This document shows, piece by piece, positions 43,406 to 53,235 of a stretch of 64,000 nucleotides of DNA (positions are counted from its first letter, which is position 1; every line of letters starts with the position of its first letter). The DNA lies in contig JAEXUW010000005.1 of NCBI GenBank assembly GCA_023439835.1, forward strand, positions 1 to 64,000, in the 5' to 3' direction. This stretch comes from Bacillota bacterium. Its GTDB lineage: Bacteria > Bacillota > Clostridia > Oscillospirales > Ruminococcaceae. A program made the position numbers and the translations under genes. A model generated the notes under the pieces. The model was not told the DNA's origin and did not search any database. It was given only the letters and a program-made list of their open reading frames with translations.

Positions 43406-44809
43406 CTATTTCAGCTCTTCAACTCGCACATTTGTTATGTATACTGTTGCGGTTGAGCCTTTATTTCCAAGATTGAACTCAAGCCTTCCGTTTGCGTCGT
43501 CTTTCCCTGTCATTTCAAATTCATAGGTATATGTTTGCTTGTCTTGTGAAAGAGTCAGAACAGTATCGGGCAGATAACGAACCCAACCATTATTCGGGGC
43601 AGAAATGCAAACTATGATATCTCTTGCTTCATCAGCATATGCATCGAAGCTCACCTTATATTTCTTGCCCTTTATCATCGGAAGCTGAGGCTGTACAAGC
43701 TGAACAGAGTAGTCAACAGTGCCTTGATTTTCTGAAGTAATTACTATCATTCCGTCTCTAATTTCTGCTGCTCCCTCACCACCCTTTGCTAAAAGGAATT
43801 TCCAGTCGATATCATCAGTGAGATCCTCTGCTTGTTCAAAGCTGCCGTTATATATGAAGTTACCGTCCTCAAGCGGCTCACGGAAGAGCTTTTCAGGCTT
43901 CTTTACGTTTAAGTCATAGCTTGGCTTCTGATATACTCTTACATAATCAATTTCAAACTCTGCTTTTTCAAAGTCGGTAGTCTCATCAGGATTTCCGGGC
44001 CATGTGCCTCCTACCGCAAGATTCATCTGTACAAAAAACGGCTGATTAAAAGGGGCCGGATAGGGCTTATCATCCTCACCATCGACAGCGGTAAACCAGT
44101 CATTCACGGTTTTATACAAATTCCCGTCAATATAAAATCTCATTTCGCCGGGTTCCCACTCGACTGAAAACTCATGAAAGTCACTTGCAAAAGTACCGCT
44201 CGTGAGTTTATAAGTGCCTTGCTGATCGGCATGCGGTTCGCCGTAATGTATGGTGCCGTATGCGGTATCGGTCTGATTTCCGAGAACCTCCATGATATCA
44301 ATCTCTCCGCACTTAGGCCACTGGCCATAAAAGCTTTCATCCTGAGGCATCATCCAGATTGCCGGCCAAAGACCCTGTCCCTCAGGAACCTTTGCACTTA
44401 CTACAACCTTACCATATGTGAAATCCTTTTTGTTTTGAGAATTTACTTTTCCCGATGTGTAATAGTCCTTGCCGTTTGCATCAGTTGTTTTTATTGCCTT
44501 TAAAATTAGCTTTCCATCTTTAAGGAAAATATTTTCCTCAGAAAGCCGATATTCCTGAAGCTCGCTGTTTGTCCAGCCTGGCTCACGGGCTTCCATACTC
44601 CAAATAGCAGTATCGAGGCTTTTTCCGTCAAACTCATCATTCCACAGCAATGAATACCCGTCATATTGAGGAATGTCGATAACAGCAATCTGCCCGTCAG
44701 TCTTAGAAGTCGCTTCACTTTGCGACTTGGTCTTTCCGTTGCATCCGGAGGCTGTTACTAAAATCATTACACAAGATACAAACACGCATGCCTTCTTCAA
44801 AAAGCTCAT
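43406..44809 (-). CDS. GH16 beta-glucanase (laminarinase-like) lipoprotein
   Basis: A 467-residue exported lipoprotein: signal peptide and lipobox TASGC (Cys23). The GH16 domain (about 50-295) has the catalytic motif GEIDIMEVLG with nucleophile Glu169 and acid/base Glu174. The extra Met between them is the GH16 bulge seen in beta-1,3-glucanases. WSMEAREPGWTNSELQEYR and GLWPAIWMMP line the cleft. The C-terminal part (about 310-465) is a CenC/CBM4-9-like carbohydrate-binding module. The ribosome site is AGAGGGG. It lies 22 bases after the GH5 gene: likely a two-gene unit for beta-glucan breakdown at the cell surface. Confidence 0.93.
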   Translation of the reverse strand: MSFLKKACVFVSCVMILVTASGCNGKTKSQSEATSKTDGQIAVIDIPQYDGYSLLWNDEFDGKSLDTAIWSMEAREPGWTNSELQEYRLSEENIFLKDGKLILKAIKTTDANGKDYYTSGKVNSQNKKDFTYGKVVVSAKVPEGQGLWPAIWMMPQDESFYGQWPKCGEIDIMEVLGNQTDTAYGTIHYGEPHADQQGTYKLTSGTFASDFHEFSVEWEPGEMRFYIDGNLYKTVNDWFTAVDGEDDKPYPAPFNQPFFVQMNLAVGGTWPGNPDETTDFEKAEFEIDYVRVYQKPSYDLNVKKPEKLFREPLEDGNFIYNGSFEQAEDLTDDIDWKFLLAKGGEGAAEIRDGMIVITSENQGTVDYSVQLVQPQLPMIKGKKYKVSFDAYADEARDIIVCISAPNNGWVRYLPDTVLTLSQDKQTYTYEFEMTGKDDANGRLEFNLGNKGSTATVYITNVRVEELK

Positions 44810-44831
44810 AAATAATACCCCTCTTCCTTAA

Positions 44832-45854
44832 TTATAAAAGCTTGATAAGCTTTTGTGCAATTTCAGAATAATGCTCGTCTGTTATTCCAAAATCCTTGCC
44901 CTTATAGGTCCATGCCGCTCTTGATATGTTAAATTCTTCAAAAACGCTGTTGATGTCTGAAAACCAGTTCAGTGTTGAGTCGAGTGAGGCTTTGTCAATT
45001 ACGCCGTATTCTCCGCAGTATAATGCGGCGTTTCTTTCCTCGGCCGTACTGATTGCATCAGCAAATGCCTTTCTGAAAAAGTCGATATCCGCTTTCTCTG
45101 AGCCCACGCTTTCAATAAAGCCTTGATTTATCTCGGGGAGGAACTTTGATGTTTCCTCAATATACTTATTAAGCTCGTTTGGATATTCTGTTGAAAAATC
45201 CGGTGACATTCCGCCAACCCAATAAGCAGCCTGATGTGTAAAAATCAACGGCTCATAAAAATGGAAGGTGTAAACTACATTCTCATCATAAGGCTCATCA
45301 AGCTTTCTTACATAAAGAGCGCTGTTGTATCTTACGCCACCGACCAAAATCTTTGTATCAGGCGCATTCTTTCTTATCGCTGGAATTGTTCTTTTAACAA
45401 TGTCATTCCAAATATCCGCAACGTTTTCGTCAACAACCTCGTTCAATAGCTCAAACGCCATCACCTTATTGAATATTCCATAACGGCGTGAAAGCTCTTC
45501 CCATAGACTTATGAATTTATCCTGAAGCACTGAGCTTCTGAAGAAGTCATCCGCTTTTTCATCAAATGAAAATCCAGCTGTTTTATGAAGATCCAATATC
45601 ATGTTGAGCTTGTATTTCATGCACCACTGCAAACAGCGGTCAATATGAGCAAAGCCCTCTTCAATAAAGCTGTCATCATCCGCTCTGACAAGCTGATAAT
45701 CAATCGGGAGTCTAATGTGGTCAAGCCCCCACTCTGATATGACTTTCAAATCATTTTCTGATATAAACGACTTATAATGCTCTTGACTGTGTTCACATTG
45801 AGAAAGCCATCCGCCGAGATTTATTCCCCTTTTGTAGCCTTTAAATTCCTTCAT
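44832..45854 (-). CDS. GH5 family beta-glucanase/glycosidase
   Basis: A 340-residue TIM-barrel glycosidase. The N terminus KRGINLGGWLSQ is typical of the exo-beta-glucanase-related GH5 branch. The acid/base is Glu139 (FELLNEV) and the nucleophile Glu282 (YCGEYGV). His-rich TFHFYEP lies near residue 198. No signal peptide, so it probably acts on oligosaccharides imported after GH16 cleavage outside. It shares a unit with GH16 and diverges from an AraC gene. Confidence 0.92.
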   Translation of the reverse strand: MKEFKGYKRGINLGGWLSQCEHSQEHYKSFISENDLKVISEWGLDHIRLPIDYQLVRADDDSFIEEGFAHIDRCLQWCMKYKLNMILDLHKTAGFSFDEKADDFFRSSVLQDKFISLWEELSRRYGIFNKVMAFELLNEVVDENVADIWNDIVKRTIPAIRKNAPDTKILVGGVRYNSALYVRKLDEPYDENVVYTFHFYEPLIFTHQAAYWVGGMSPDFSTEYPNELNKYIEETSKFLPEINQGFIESVGSEKADIDFFRKAFADAISTAEERNAALYCGEYGVIDKASLDSTLNWFSDINSVFEEFNISRAAWTYKGKDFGITDEHYSEIAQKLIKLL

Positions 45855-45938
45855 ACTATCCCCTCCGTTATTTATTATTTACCTTTACTATCCAATTTAA
45901 TAGTATCATTTTAATAACATATATGTATACCGTTTTTA

Positions 45939-45967
45939 TTGTTTTTTTATTGAAATTGTGATATAAT
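45939..45967 (+). promoter_or_regulatory. Promoter of the AraC-type gene at 45993
   Basis: TTGTTT (45939-45944), a 17-bp spacer and TATAAT (45962-45967). It lies in the divergent gap with GH5. The gap also has a short CATATATG palindrome. No clear promoter for GH5 was found, which fits activator-dependent expression. Confidence 0.6.
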
Positions 45968-45992
45968 ATTTGACAGAAACGGATGTGATTAT

Positions 45993-46754
45993 ATGAACTC
46001 TCAAAAAGAGCTTAGCTACAAAGAATTTATAATGAGAGAGAATGAAACCTTTCACGCTCCCTACGGTCCTGAATTTGAATTTTATATTGCCGTAAAAAAC
46101 GGCGACATAAATAAGGTTTTACAGCTATGCAAAAATGAGTTTTCGGATAAAAACGGATTCGGAAAGCTGTCTGAAAACCCCCTTCAGAATTTAAAATACC
46201 ATTTTGTTGTTACCACCGCACTAGTTTCAAGATATTGCATTGAAGGCGGAATGGAGCATGAAACAGCATACAGTTTAAGCGACTTATACATTCAAAAGGC
46301 TGATGTTTGCACGTCAACAAAACAGATATCACAGCTTCATGCCACTATGTCATCAGACTATGCCCAGCGGATGAAGCAAATTAGTAAAAGTCGTATCTTT
46401 TCAAAGCAAATTACACGCTGTGTCGATTATATTTATAATAATCTTCACAGACGAATATATATTTCAGATCTTGCGGAATATACAAGCCTAAACCCAAGCT
46501 ATCTTTCTAAATTATTCAAGAAGGAAACCGGTGAAACTGTTACAGAATACATTCAAATTAAAAAGATTGAAACCGCAAAGAATATGCTCAAATACTCAAG
46601 CTATCGACCTTCACAAATTGCGTCAATATTAGCCTTCCCAAATCAAAGCTATTTTGTGGAGGTTTTTAGGAAAAAAGTAGGTATGACACCAAAAAAATAT
46701 CAGGATATGTATTTCAGAGAGATTGGCATCGGCACTAATGTTTCATCAGACTAG
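45993..46754 (+). CDS. AraC-family regulator beside the beta-glucan genes
   Basis: A 253-residue regulator. Its C-terminal double HTH (about 150-245) has ISDLAEYTSLNPSYLSKLFKKE and PSQIASILAFPNQSYFVEVFRKKVGMTPKKY. The N-terminal 140 residues are helical with no cupin motif (IAVKNGDINKVLQLC), similar to the YSIRK-type AraC regulators of Firmicutes. Divergent orientation to GH5-GH16 suggests it controls them; this is inference. Confidence 0.88.
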   Translation: MNSQKELSYKEFIMRENETFHAPYGPEFEFYIAVKNGDINKVLQLCKNEFSDKNGFGKLSENPLQNLKYHFVVTTALVSRYCIEGGMEHETAYSLSDLYIQKADVCTSTKQISQLHATMSSDYAQRMKQISKSRIFSKQITRCVDYIYNNLHRRIYISDLAEYTSLNPSYLSKLFKKETGETVTEYIQIKKIETAKNMLKYSSYRPSQIASILAFPNQSYFVEVFRKKVGMTPKKYQDMYFREIGIGTNVSSD

Positions 46755-46801
46755 TTTGAATGCATACAGCAGGAAACAAGCGCCTGTAAATGCCTGTTTT
46801 C

Positions 46802-46830
46802 TTGACAAGAAGAATCCATAATGATATAAT
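46802..46830 (+). promoter_or_regulatory. Consensus promoter of the proline operon
   Basis: TTGACA (46802-46807), a 17-bp spacer and TATAAT (46825-46830), a perfect sigma-A promoter. No terminator was found before 51198, so it can serve all five downstream genes. Confidence 0.88.
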
Positions 46831-46923
46831 GAAAGTTGCTAATTTGCATTTTTTATGGTTATAAATATCTAAACCAACGTAACTTTTTCTTTTTTAAGGT
46901 AATAATATAAGGAAGTGTTTTTA

Positions 46924-47259
46924 TTGATCAATAACATTTATGCACCTTTTCCTTTGCCTCTTCACATTACTTTCTGCGTTCTTGCGACGTTGCTTTACGC
47001 CGCACAGTTTTACAGGAAAAAGCATAAGCATTATTTCTATCTGATTATTGCGATTGATCTTACTCTATTGACTCATTTCTATACACAGACGATTTTTATA
47101 CGAAGCCTAGCAGTGACTGAAGCTATTCTTTTAGTAATGATTTTTTCGTCGATGTATATTGTTTCAAAGCGAAATAAAAAGCTCAGTAAAAAAGACAATA
47201 CTCCCCTGCCTCCGGCTAATCAAAGTATAGTCGGCGACGCTTTTTCAGATAACACTTAG
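46924..47259 (+). CDS. Small membrane protein of unknown function
   Basis: About 111 residues with three hydrophobic segments (about 14-26, 35-55 and 62-80) and a basic, polar tail (KRNKKLSKKD) with a Pro-rich stretch. No family recognised. The start is uncertain: TTG 46924 lies 8 bases after AAGGAAG, while GTG 46915 lies within it. It is the first gene of the promoter-proximal unit before the dehydrogenase and proBA. A role in proline metabolism or osmotic response is only a guess from position. Confidence 0.6.
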   Translation: MINNIYAPFPLPLHITFCVLATLLYAAQFYRKKHKHYFYLIIAIDLTLLTHFYTQTIFIRSLAVTEAILLVMIFSSMYIVSKRNKKLSKKDNTPLPPANQSIVGDAFSDNT

Positions 47260-47275
47260 TAATCGGGAGAGATTT

Positions 47276-48235
47276 ATGAAGATTGCGATTTTTGAGAATG
47301 ATACAGTGACAAAGGGTGACATTGATCTCTCAGTTTTAAAAGCTCTGGGCGATGTCAGTTTTTATGATTATTCAAGCGGACAGCTTCTCATTGACCGAAT
47401 CGGCGATGCTGAAATAGTTTTTTTAAATAAATCACCTATGACTGCCGATGTCATTGAAAGCTGCCCCAACATTAAATACATCGGGCTTTTTTCAACAGGC
47501 TTCAACACTGTTGATTTAAATGCCACAAACAAAAAGAATATTACCGTAACAAACGTCCCCGGCTATTCAACCAACGCGGTTGCACAGCATGTTTTCGCAT
47601 TTATTCTCAATCATTACAGCCGGATTTCAGACTATTCAAAAACTGTATATGAAGGCGACTGGATAAAGTCAGAATCCTTTTGCTACTTTCACATTCCGAC
47701 ATATGAAATAAGCGGTCTAACCATTGGCATTATCGGCTTTGGCGAAATCGGACGCAAGGTTTGTGAAATTGCCAAAGCGTTTGACATGAAGGTCCTTGTG
47801 CATACAAGAACTGTCATTAAAGACTATCAAAACGCTGAGTTTGTCACGCTTGAAGAGCTGATGAGGCGGTCTGACATCGTATCGGTACACTGCCCGCTTA
47901 ATGAGAAGACTCGCCATATAATCAACAAAGACACACTTTCATTAATGAAAAAGACAGCATATTTAATTAACACCTCACGTGGCGGAACCGTAAATGAACA
48001 AGAGCTTGCCGACGCTTTGAACAGCGGTGTTATTTCAGGTGCTGGACTTGATGTAATCGACACAGAGCCTATGCTTGAAAATAACCCTTTAAGGCTTGCA
48101 AAAAACTGCACTATTACCCCGCATATCGCATGGGCACCTTGTCAGACAAGACAGCGACTTGTGGATATGGTTGCTGACAATTTTAAGGCATGGTTAAACG
48201 GAGAGCCAAAAAACGTTGTCAATATAAAAAACTAA
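47276..48235 (+). CDS. D-2-hydroxyacid dehydrogenase
   Basis: A 319-residue NAD-dependent dehydrogenase. The N-terminal catalytic half shows GLFSTGFNTVDL. The Rossmann loop is GIIGFGEIGRKV (about residue 150). Catalytic Arg lies in LINTSRGG, Glu in DTEPM and His in TPHIAWAP. The pattern with GFN and the HIAW end fits the hydroxypyruvate/glycerate dehydrogenase branch more than lactate dehydrogenase, but the substrate is not certain. The ribosome site is GGGAGAG. It lies 31 bases before proB. Confidence 0.92.
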   Translation: MKIAIFENDTVTKGDIDLSVLKALGDVSFYDYSSGQLLIDRIGDAEIVFLNKSPMTADVIESCPNIKYIGLFSTGFNTVDLNATNKKNITVTNVPGYSTNAVAQHVFAFILNHYSRISDYSKTVYEGDWIKSESFCYFHIPTYEISGLTIGIIGFGEIGRKVCEIAKAFDMKVLVHTRTVIKDYQNAEFVTLEELMRRSDIVSVHCPLNEKTRHIINKDTLSLMKKTAYLINTSRGGTVNEQELADALNSGVISGAGLDVIDTEPMLENNPLRLAKNCTITPHIAWAPCQTRQRLVDMVADNFKAWLNGEPKNVVNIKN

Positions 48236-48266
48236 GAAAAATATAATCAGAGAACGGGGAAGTTTC

Positions 48267-49061
48267 ATGAAAAAAACATCTGATAAAAACAGAATAGTAA
48301 TTAAGGTGGGGACCTCAACCCTCACACACCAAACCGGTCTTTTGAATATCAGAAGAATTGAGCTTCTCGCAAAGGTGTTGTCTGATTTAAAAAACTGCGG
48401 GAAGGAAATAATTCTGGTTACCTCTGGCGCAATAGGCGTAGGGTGCGGAAAGCTCGGTCTGAAAACCAAGCCTACTGATACGCCCACAAAGCAAGCCATG
48501 GCTTCAATCGGTCAGTGTGAGCTTATGTATTTCTACGACAAGCAGTTTGCAATGTATAATCACACAGTCGCACAGGTTCTGATGACAAAGGATATCGTTG
48601 AGAACGACGAAAGAAAACACAACTGTCAGAACACTCTGTCAAAACTTCTTTCAATTGGTGTTATTCCCATCATTAATGAAAATGACGCCGTCGCTATTGA
48701 AGAAATTGAATTTGGCGACAATGATACTCTTTCTGCGATTGTTGCTGAGCTTGTGGACGCTGAGCTTTTGATTATCATGTCCGACATTGACGGGCTTTTT
48801 GATAAAAATCCCGCTAAAATACCAACCGCAAAGCTTATTCCCGTTGTCAATGAAATAAACGACGATATTTTGTGTCTTGCCGACGGCTCCGGCACCTCTC
48901 TTGGAACAGGCGGAATGATTACAAAAATTCATGCTGCTCAAATTGCCAACAAGGCTGGAATTGACATGATAATTATGAACGGAAAAGACCCGAACTTACT
49001 CTATGACGTTTTTGAAAACAAACCGGTCGGAACGATTTTTTTAGCGCAGAACAGGAGATGA
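48267..49061 (+). CDS. proB: Glutamate 5-kinase
   Basis: First proline enzyme: ATP-dependent glutamate phosphorylation. A 264-residue amino-acid-kinase domain with KVGTSTLTH, TSGAIGVGCGKL, INENDAVA, SDIDGLF and GTGGMITKI. The C-terminal PUA domain found in Escherichia ProB is absent; short forms like this are common in Firmicutes. proA follows 4 bases later. Confidence 0.95.
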   Translation: MKKTSDKNRIVIKVGTSTLTHQTGLLNIRRIELLAKVLSDLKNCGKEIILVTSGAIGVGCGKLGLKTKPTDTPTKQAMASIGQCELMYFYDKQFAMYNHTVAQVLMTKDIVENDERKHNCQNTLSKLLSIGVIPIINENDAVAIEEIEFGDNDTLSAIVAELVDAELLIIMSDIDGLFDKNPAKIPTAKLIPVVNEINDDILCLADGSGTSLGTGGMITKIHAAQIANKAGIDMIIMNGKDPNLLYDVFENKPVGTIFLAQNRR

Positions 49062-49065
49062 TATT

Positions 49066-50319
49066 GTGTTCATGAATTATATTGAGGAGCTTGGCAGCAA
49101 GGCAAAACAGGCGAAATATGAAATTGCCACAGCCGGCGCTCAGCTTAAAAACGATGCCCTCGCCGCAATCTCAAAAGCGCTTTTTGATAATATGGATAGG
49201 ATCATTGAGCAAAATGCGCTTGATATCAAGGCGGCAAAAGAGAATAATATGTCACAGGCGATGCAGGACAGACTTCTTTTAAATTCAAGCCGTATTAAAG
49301 CAATGTCAAGCTCGGTTCTTGAAATAATTAGCCTTGATGACCCTGTCGGTGTCATTGACGGCGGAGGAGTTCGCCCGAACGGGCTTAGAATTCTTAAAAC
49401 AAGAGTTCCTCTTGGCGTTATCGGCATTATCTTTGAATCTCGCCCGAATGTCACAGTTGACGCTGGGGTGCTGTGTCTTAAAGCCGGAAATGCAGTTATT
49501 CTAAGAGGCGGAAAAGAAGCTATTCACTCAAACAAATGCCTTGTTAACGTTATGCGGGAGGCTGTTTGCTCTGTCGGGCTTCCGGCTGACTGCATTCAGC
49601 TGGTGGAGGATACCTCTAGAGAAATGGCAGCGCTGATGATGAAGTGCAACGAATATATCGATGTGCTTATTCCAAGAGGCGGTGCAGGATTAATAAATGC
49701 CGTAATTAACAACTCAACTGTTCCTGTTATAGAAACAGGCACTGGGAACTGTCATGTTTATGTTGACGCCTCAGCCGACCTTAAAATGGCGGTGAGAATT
49801 GTGGATAACGGAAAAACCTCACGCCCGTCTGTTTGTAACGCTGTCGAAACCTGCCTTGTCCACAGAAATGTAGCAGACCAGTTTCTCACTATGCTAAAGA
49901 AACAGCTTGACGCACATAATGTTGAAATCAGAGGCTGCAACTTAACAAAAATGATTCTCGGTGACTGTGTTGTTTTGGCGACGGAAGATGACTATTATAA
50001 AGAATTTCTTGATTATATAATTGCCGTTAAAGTCGTTGATGACGTTTTGCAGGCTATTGAGCATATTCAGAAGTACTCGTCAGGTCATTCGGAGTGTATA
50101 GTAACCTCTGACCTTGTCTGCGCTGAGGAGTTTCAAAAGCGAATTGATGCGGCGGCAGTCTATGTCAATGCTTCAACACGCTTCACCGACGGTGGTGAGT
50201 TCGGATTGGGCGCAGAGATCGGCATTTCAACGCAGAAGCTTCACGCTAGAGGCCCGATGGGACTTCGTGAGCTGACAACAATTAAGTACCTGATTAACGG
50301 CAACGGACAGATTAGATAG
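49066..50319 (+). CDS. proA: Glutamate-5-semialdehyde dehydrogenase
   Basis: Second proline enzyme: NADPH-dependent reduction of glutamyl phosphate. A 417-residue ALDH-fold protein with GVIGIIFESRPNVT, RGGKEA and the catalytic cysteine in SRPSVCNAVET. Its C-terminal GLGAEIGISTQKLHARGPM is a ProA signature. GTG 49066 lies 8 bases after AGGAG and is preferred over ATG 49072 on spacing, though either is possible. Confidence 0.96.
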   Translation: MFMNYIEELGSKAKQAKYEIATAGAQLKNDALAAISKALFDNMDRIIEQNALDIKAAKENNMSQAMQDRLLLNSSRIKAMSSSVLEIISLDDPVGVIDGGGVRPNGLRILKTRVPLGVIGIIFESRPNVTVDAGVLCLKAGNAVILRGGKEAIHSNKCLVNVMREAVCSVGLPADCIQLVEDTSREMAALMMKCNEYIDVLIPRGGAGLINAVINNSTVPVIETGTGNCHVYVDASADLKMAVRIVDNGKTSRPSVCNAVETCLVHRNVADQFLTMLKKQLDAHNVEIRGCNLTKMILGDCVVLATEDDYYKEFLDYIIAVKVVDDVLQAIEHIQKYSSGHSECIVTSDLVCAEEFQKRIDAAAVYVNASTRFTDGGEFGLGAEIGISTQKLHARGPMGLRELTTIKYLINGNGQIR

Positions 50320-50330
50320 GGGGCAATAAA

Positions 50331-51188
50331 TTGTCAAAGGGAAGAAGCAGAAAACCTAAATATATTCAAGCTCCAACTACGGAGGATCTTGCTCGTATTG
50401 AAGCGGGAGAGAAGTTTTCAGATATTACAGCAGGGCCGATAAAAAAAGCGATTGACAATGCTCTTGATGAGGACATTAAAGAAATCGAAGAAATTACCGC
50501 CGAGCCTGTTGAAAAGAAATCCACCAGAAAAAAGCCTAGCTTTAAAAGAAAGCTGTATTTTGCTTTGGGGGTCTTTGTTTCAGTCATGTCGATAATAGGA
50601 ATCATTTTCTCTGTCAATTTCTGCGTTGAAGCTTTCAAGCGAATTGCTGATAACACTGACCAGAAAAATAATTTTGCGTCGATAATTTTCCCAGTTGTTG
50701 TTGTTGACCCTCCCACCTTTGCAGATGGAGAGAAGCTCCCAGCTGACATAATGCTCACCGCTGCCGTCTGGGATATAATTTTAAACGAAGATAAATCGGT
50801 TTATAAAAATGAATACGGATACATAACCGTTCCCGCGAGTGATGTTGAGGTTCACGCAACAAAGCTTTTCGGCTCTGATATACACTTTCCGCATCAGACA
50901 CTAGGCGATCCTGATCTTTATTTTTATTATGAGGAAGCTATCAAGTCCTATATAGTCCCTGTATCTCCTCACTATCTGCCTTATTCGCCGGTGGTTGAAA
51001 ACATTACAAAAATCAGCGACAAGAAGTTTGAGCTAAAGGTCGGCTATAACTCAATCGTTAATTCATGGCTGCCTGATAACCCTTCAAAGCCTGAAAAGTA
51101 CATGATATATACTGTTGTCAAAAACGGAAACAATTATAATATTATCTCAATAAAAGATCTAGTTTCCACCGACAACCCAATAAGCTAA
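50331..51188 (+). CDS. Membrane-anchored protein of unknown function
   Basis: A 285-residue protein. A charged cytosolic part (about 1-77) with basic start SKGRSRKPK and an acidic middle, one membrane segment (about 78-97) and an outer domain of about 185 residues. The outer domain has HFPHQTLGDPDLYFYYEEA and PYSPVVENITK, giving it an NTF2-like or DUF4878-like feel, but no family was recognised. The start is TTG 50331, 7 bases after GGGGG. It is the last gene before the terminator, 11 bases after proA. Confidence 0.7.
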   Translation: MSKGRSRKPKYIQAPTTEDLARIEAGEKFSDITAGPIKKAIDNALDEDIKEIEEITAEPVEKKSTRKKPSFKRKLYFALGVFVSVMSIIGIIFSVNFCVEAFKRIADNTDQKNNFASIIFPVVVVDPPTFADGEKLPADIMLTAAVWDIILNEDKSVYKNEYGYITVPASDVEVHATKLFGSDIHFPHQTLGDPDLYFYYEEAIKSYIVPVSPHYLPYSPVVENITKISDKKFELKVGYNSIVNSWLPDNPSKPEKYMIYTVVKNGNNYNIISIKDLVSTDNPIS

Positions 51189-51197
51189 CACACATAA

Positions 51198-51236
51198 ATA
51201 GCGGCTAACCTTTATGGTCAGCCGCTATATTTTATT
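51198..51236. terminator. Terminator at the end of the proline operon
   Basis: Stem ATAGCGGCT/AGCCGCTAT with a 13-base loop is followed by ATTTTATTATAT on the plus side. It lies 10 bases before the convergent ftsH stop and probably serves both. Confidence 0.82.
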
Positions 51237-51246
51237 ATATTACTTC

Positions 51247-53211
51247 TTATTCTTCATCGTTTTTGTTTTCAGAATCACCGTCAATGGTAACATCAAGGTT
51301 TTTTCCGATATCCTCGCCTGTCTCCACTTTAAGTTCTTCAACATTGTTGAAAATCTCCTCAGAGAGCTCGCCCTTCATCAGCTTCTCAAAGTCAGCGCCG
51401 TCAATCTTCTCAAAGTTCATCAGATACTTAGCGATGAAATGAAGCTCATCCATATGCTCGTTAAGAATATCCTCAGCGGATTGATAGCTATCCTCAATAA
51501 TTGAACGAATTTCGCTGTCAATTTCTGCGGCAACATTCTCAGAGTAATTCCTGTTGCTGTTAAAATCACGTCCGAGGAAAACCTCATGCTCATCCTGTCC
51601 GTAAACAACAGGCCCGAGCTTTTCAGAAAAGCCGTACCGCATAACCATGCTTCTGGCAATTCCAGTAGCACGCTCAAGGTCGTTCGATGCGCCGGTGGAA
51701 ATATCGTCAAGAATCAGCCTTTCAGCAACACGTCCGCCGAGAAGAACAATAATTCTGTCACGCATTTCATTTTTAGAAATGAACTGCTTGTCATGCTCAG
51801 GAAGCGACAAGGTATATCCGCCCGCCATACCTCTTGGAATAATTGAAACCTGATGAACCTTATCCTCTTTGTTTCTGAAGTATGTGCAGATAGCGTGACC
51901 GCCCTCGTGATATGCTGTCAGTCGTTTTTCCTTTTCGGTGACAACCTTTGACTTCTTTTCAGGTCCGGCGATTACCTTAATAGCTGCTTCGTCCATATCA
52001 GCCTTGGTTATTGCCTTTCTATTTTTCCTAGCGGCCAATAGTCCTGCTTCATTTACAAGGTTTTCAAGGTCTGCTCCGGTAAAGCCGACGGTCGATTTCG
52101 CAACAGTCGAAAGCTCAACGTCAGGCGCTAGAGGTTTGTTTCTCGTGTGAACCTTTAGGATTTCCTCACGCCCCTTTGAATCAGGGTAGCCGACTAAAAT
52201 CTGTCTGTCAAAGCGTCCCGGACGTAAAAGCGCAGGGTCTAATATATCTCGGCGGTTTGTCGCCGCCATAATTATAATGCCTTCATTTCCGCCAAAGCCG
52301 TCCATTTCAACTAATAGCTGATTTAGAGTCTGCTCACGTTCGTCGTGTCCGCCGCCTAAGCCGGCACCTCTGTGCCTTCCGACAGCATCGATTTCGTCGA
52401 TGAATATAATAGCGGGAGCCGCTTTTTTTGCCTGTTCAAAAAGGTCACGTACTCTTGAAGCACCGACACCGACAAACATTTCAACGAAGTCAGAGCCTGA
52501 AATTGAGAAAAACGGAACTCCGGCTTCACCAGCCACGGCACGCGCAAGCAAGGTTTTTCCGGTACCGGGAGGGCCTAAAAGAAGCACACCCTTTGGCACT
52601 CTTGCGCCGATTTCATTATATTTTCTTGAATCCTTTAGAAAATCAACAATCTCCTTGAGCTCTTCTTTTTCCTCGTCAGCACCAGCAACATCCTCAAAGG
52701 TCGCCTTCTTCCCTGCGTCAAGATGCTTTTTGGCATTAGACTTTCCGAAGTTGCCGATTTTCCCGCCGCCGCTTGTCTGCTTCATCATATAGAAGATAAA
52801 GAAAACCATCAGCCCTATTAAAATAATCGTCGGGAGAAGTTGGAGAAGAAAGCTCTTATCCTGAACAGGCTCATAGTCATATATAAGCTGCTTGTCAGGA
52901 TTTGCTTTATTGTATTCATCACGATAATTATAATTATCGTTGAATAAGTCGTTATAAAAAATCGAAACGTTCGGAATGTCAAACTTAATTGTATTTTCCT
53001 GTTCCTTAACCTTGATTTCAAGACGACCTGTCCCCAGATTCAGCTTGAATTCCTCAACCTTGAGGTCATCAAAATATTTCATAATCGTGCCGTAATCTGT
53101 TTTTGTTGCCTTGCTTTCAGCAGTGCTGAGAATATAAAACAACGAAAACAAAATGGCAGCCGCAAGAGCAAAATATACAATAATACCCTTACTGTTCTTT
53201 TTTGGTGTCAA
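51247..53211 (-). CDS. ftsH: ATP-dependent zinc metalloprotease FtsH
   Basis: Membrane AAA+ protease of 654 residues. Two membrane segments (about 10-28 and 125-143) flank an outer domain. Walker A is [11 protein letters not shown], Walker B is [14 protein letters not shown] is present, and the zinc site is HEGGH (about residue 433) with a distal Asp in DLERAT. The C terminus is acidic. It lies 24 bases after hpt, the tilS-hpt-ftsH order known from Bacillus. Confidence 0.97.
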   Translation of the reverse strand: MTPKKNSKGIIVYFALAAAILFSLFYILSTAESKATKTDYGTIMKYFDDLKVEEFKLNLGTGRLEIKVKEQENTIKFDIPNVSIFYNDLFNDNYNYRDEYNKANPDKQLIYDYEPVQDKSFLLQLLPTIILIGLMVFFIFYMMKQTSGGGKIGNFGKSNAKKHLDAGKKATFEDVAGADEEKEELKEIVDFLKDSRKYNEIGARVPKGVLLLGPPGTGKTLLARAVAGEAGVPFFSISGSDFVEMFVGVGASRVRDLFEQAKKAAPAIIFIDEIDAVGRHRGAGLGGGHDEREQTLNQLLVEMDGFGGNEGIIIMAATNRRDILDPALLRPGRFDRQILVGYPDSKGREEILKVHTRNKPLAPDVELSTVAKSTVGFTGADLENLVNEAGLLAARKNRKAITKADMDEAAIKVIAGPEKKSKVVTEKEKRLTAYHEGGHAICTYFRNKEDKVHQVSIIPRGMAGGYTLSLPEHDKQFISKNEMRDRIIVLLGGRVAERLILDDISTGASNDLERATGIARSMVMRYGFSEKLGPVVYGQDEHEVFLGRDFNSNRNYSENVAAEIDSEIRSIIEDSYQSAEDILNEHMDELHFIAKYLMNFEKIDGADFEKLMKGELSEEIFNNVEELKVETGEDIGKNLDVTIDGDSENKNDEE

Positions 53212-53235
53212 AAGCTTCAGCTCCTTAATATTAAA

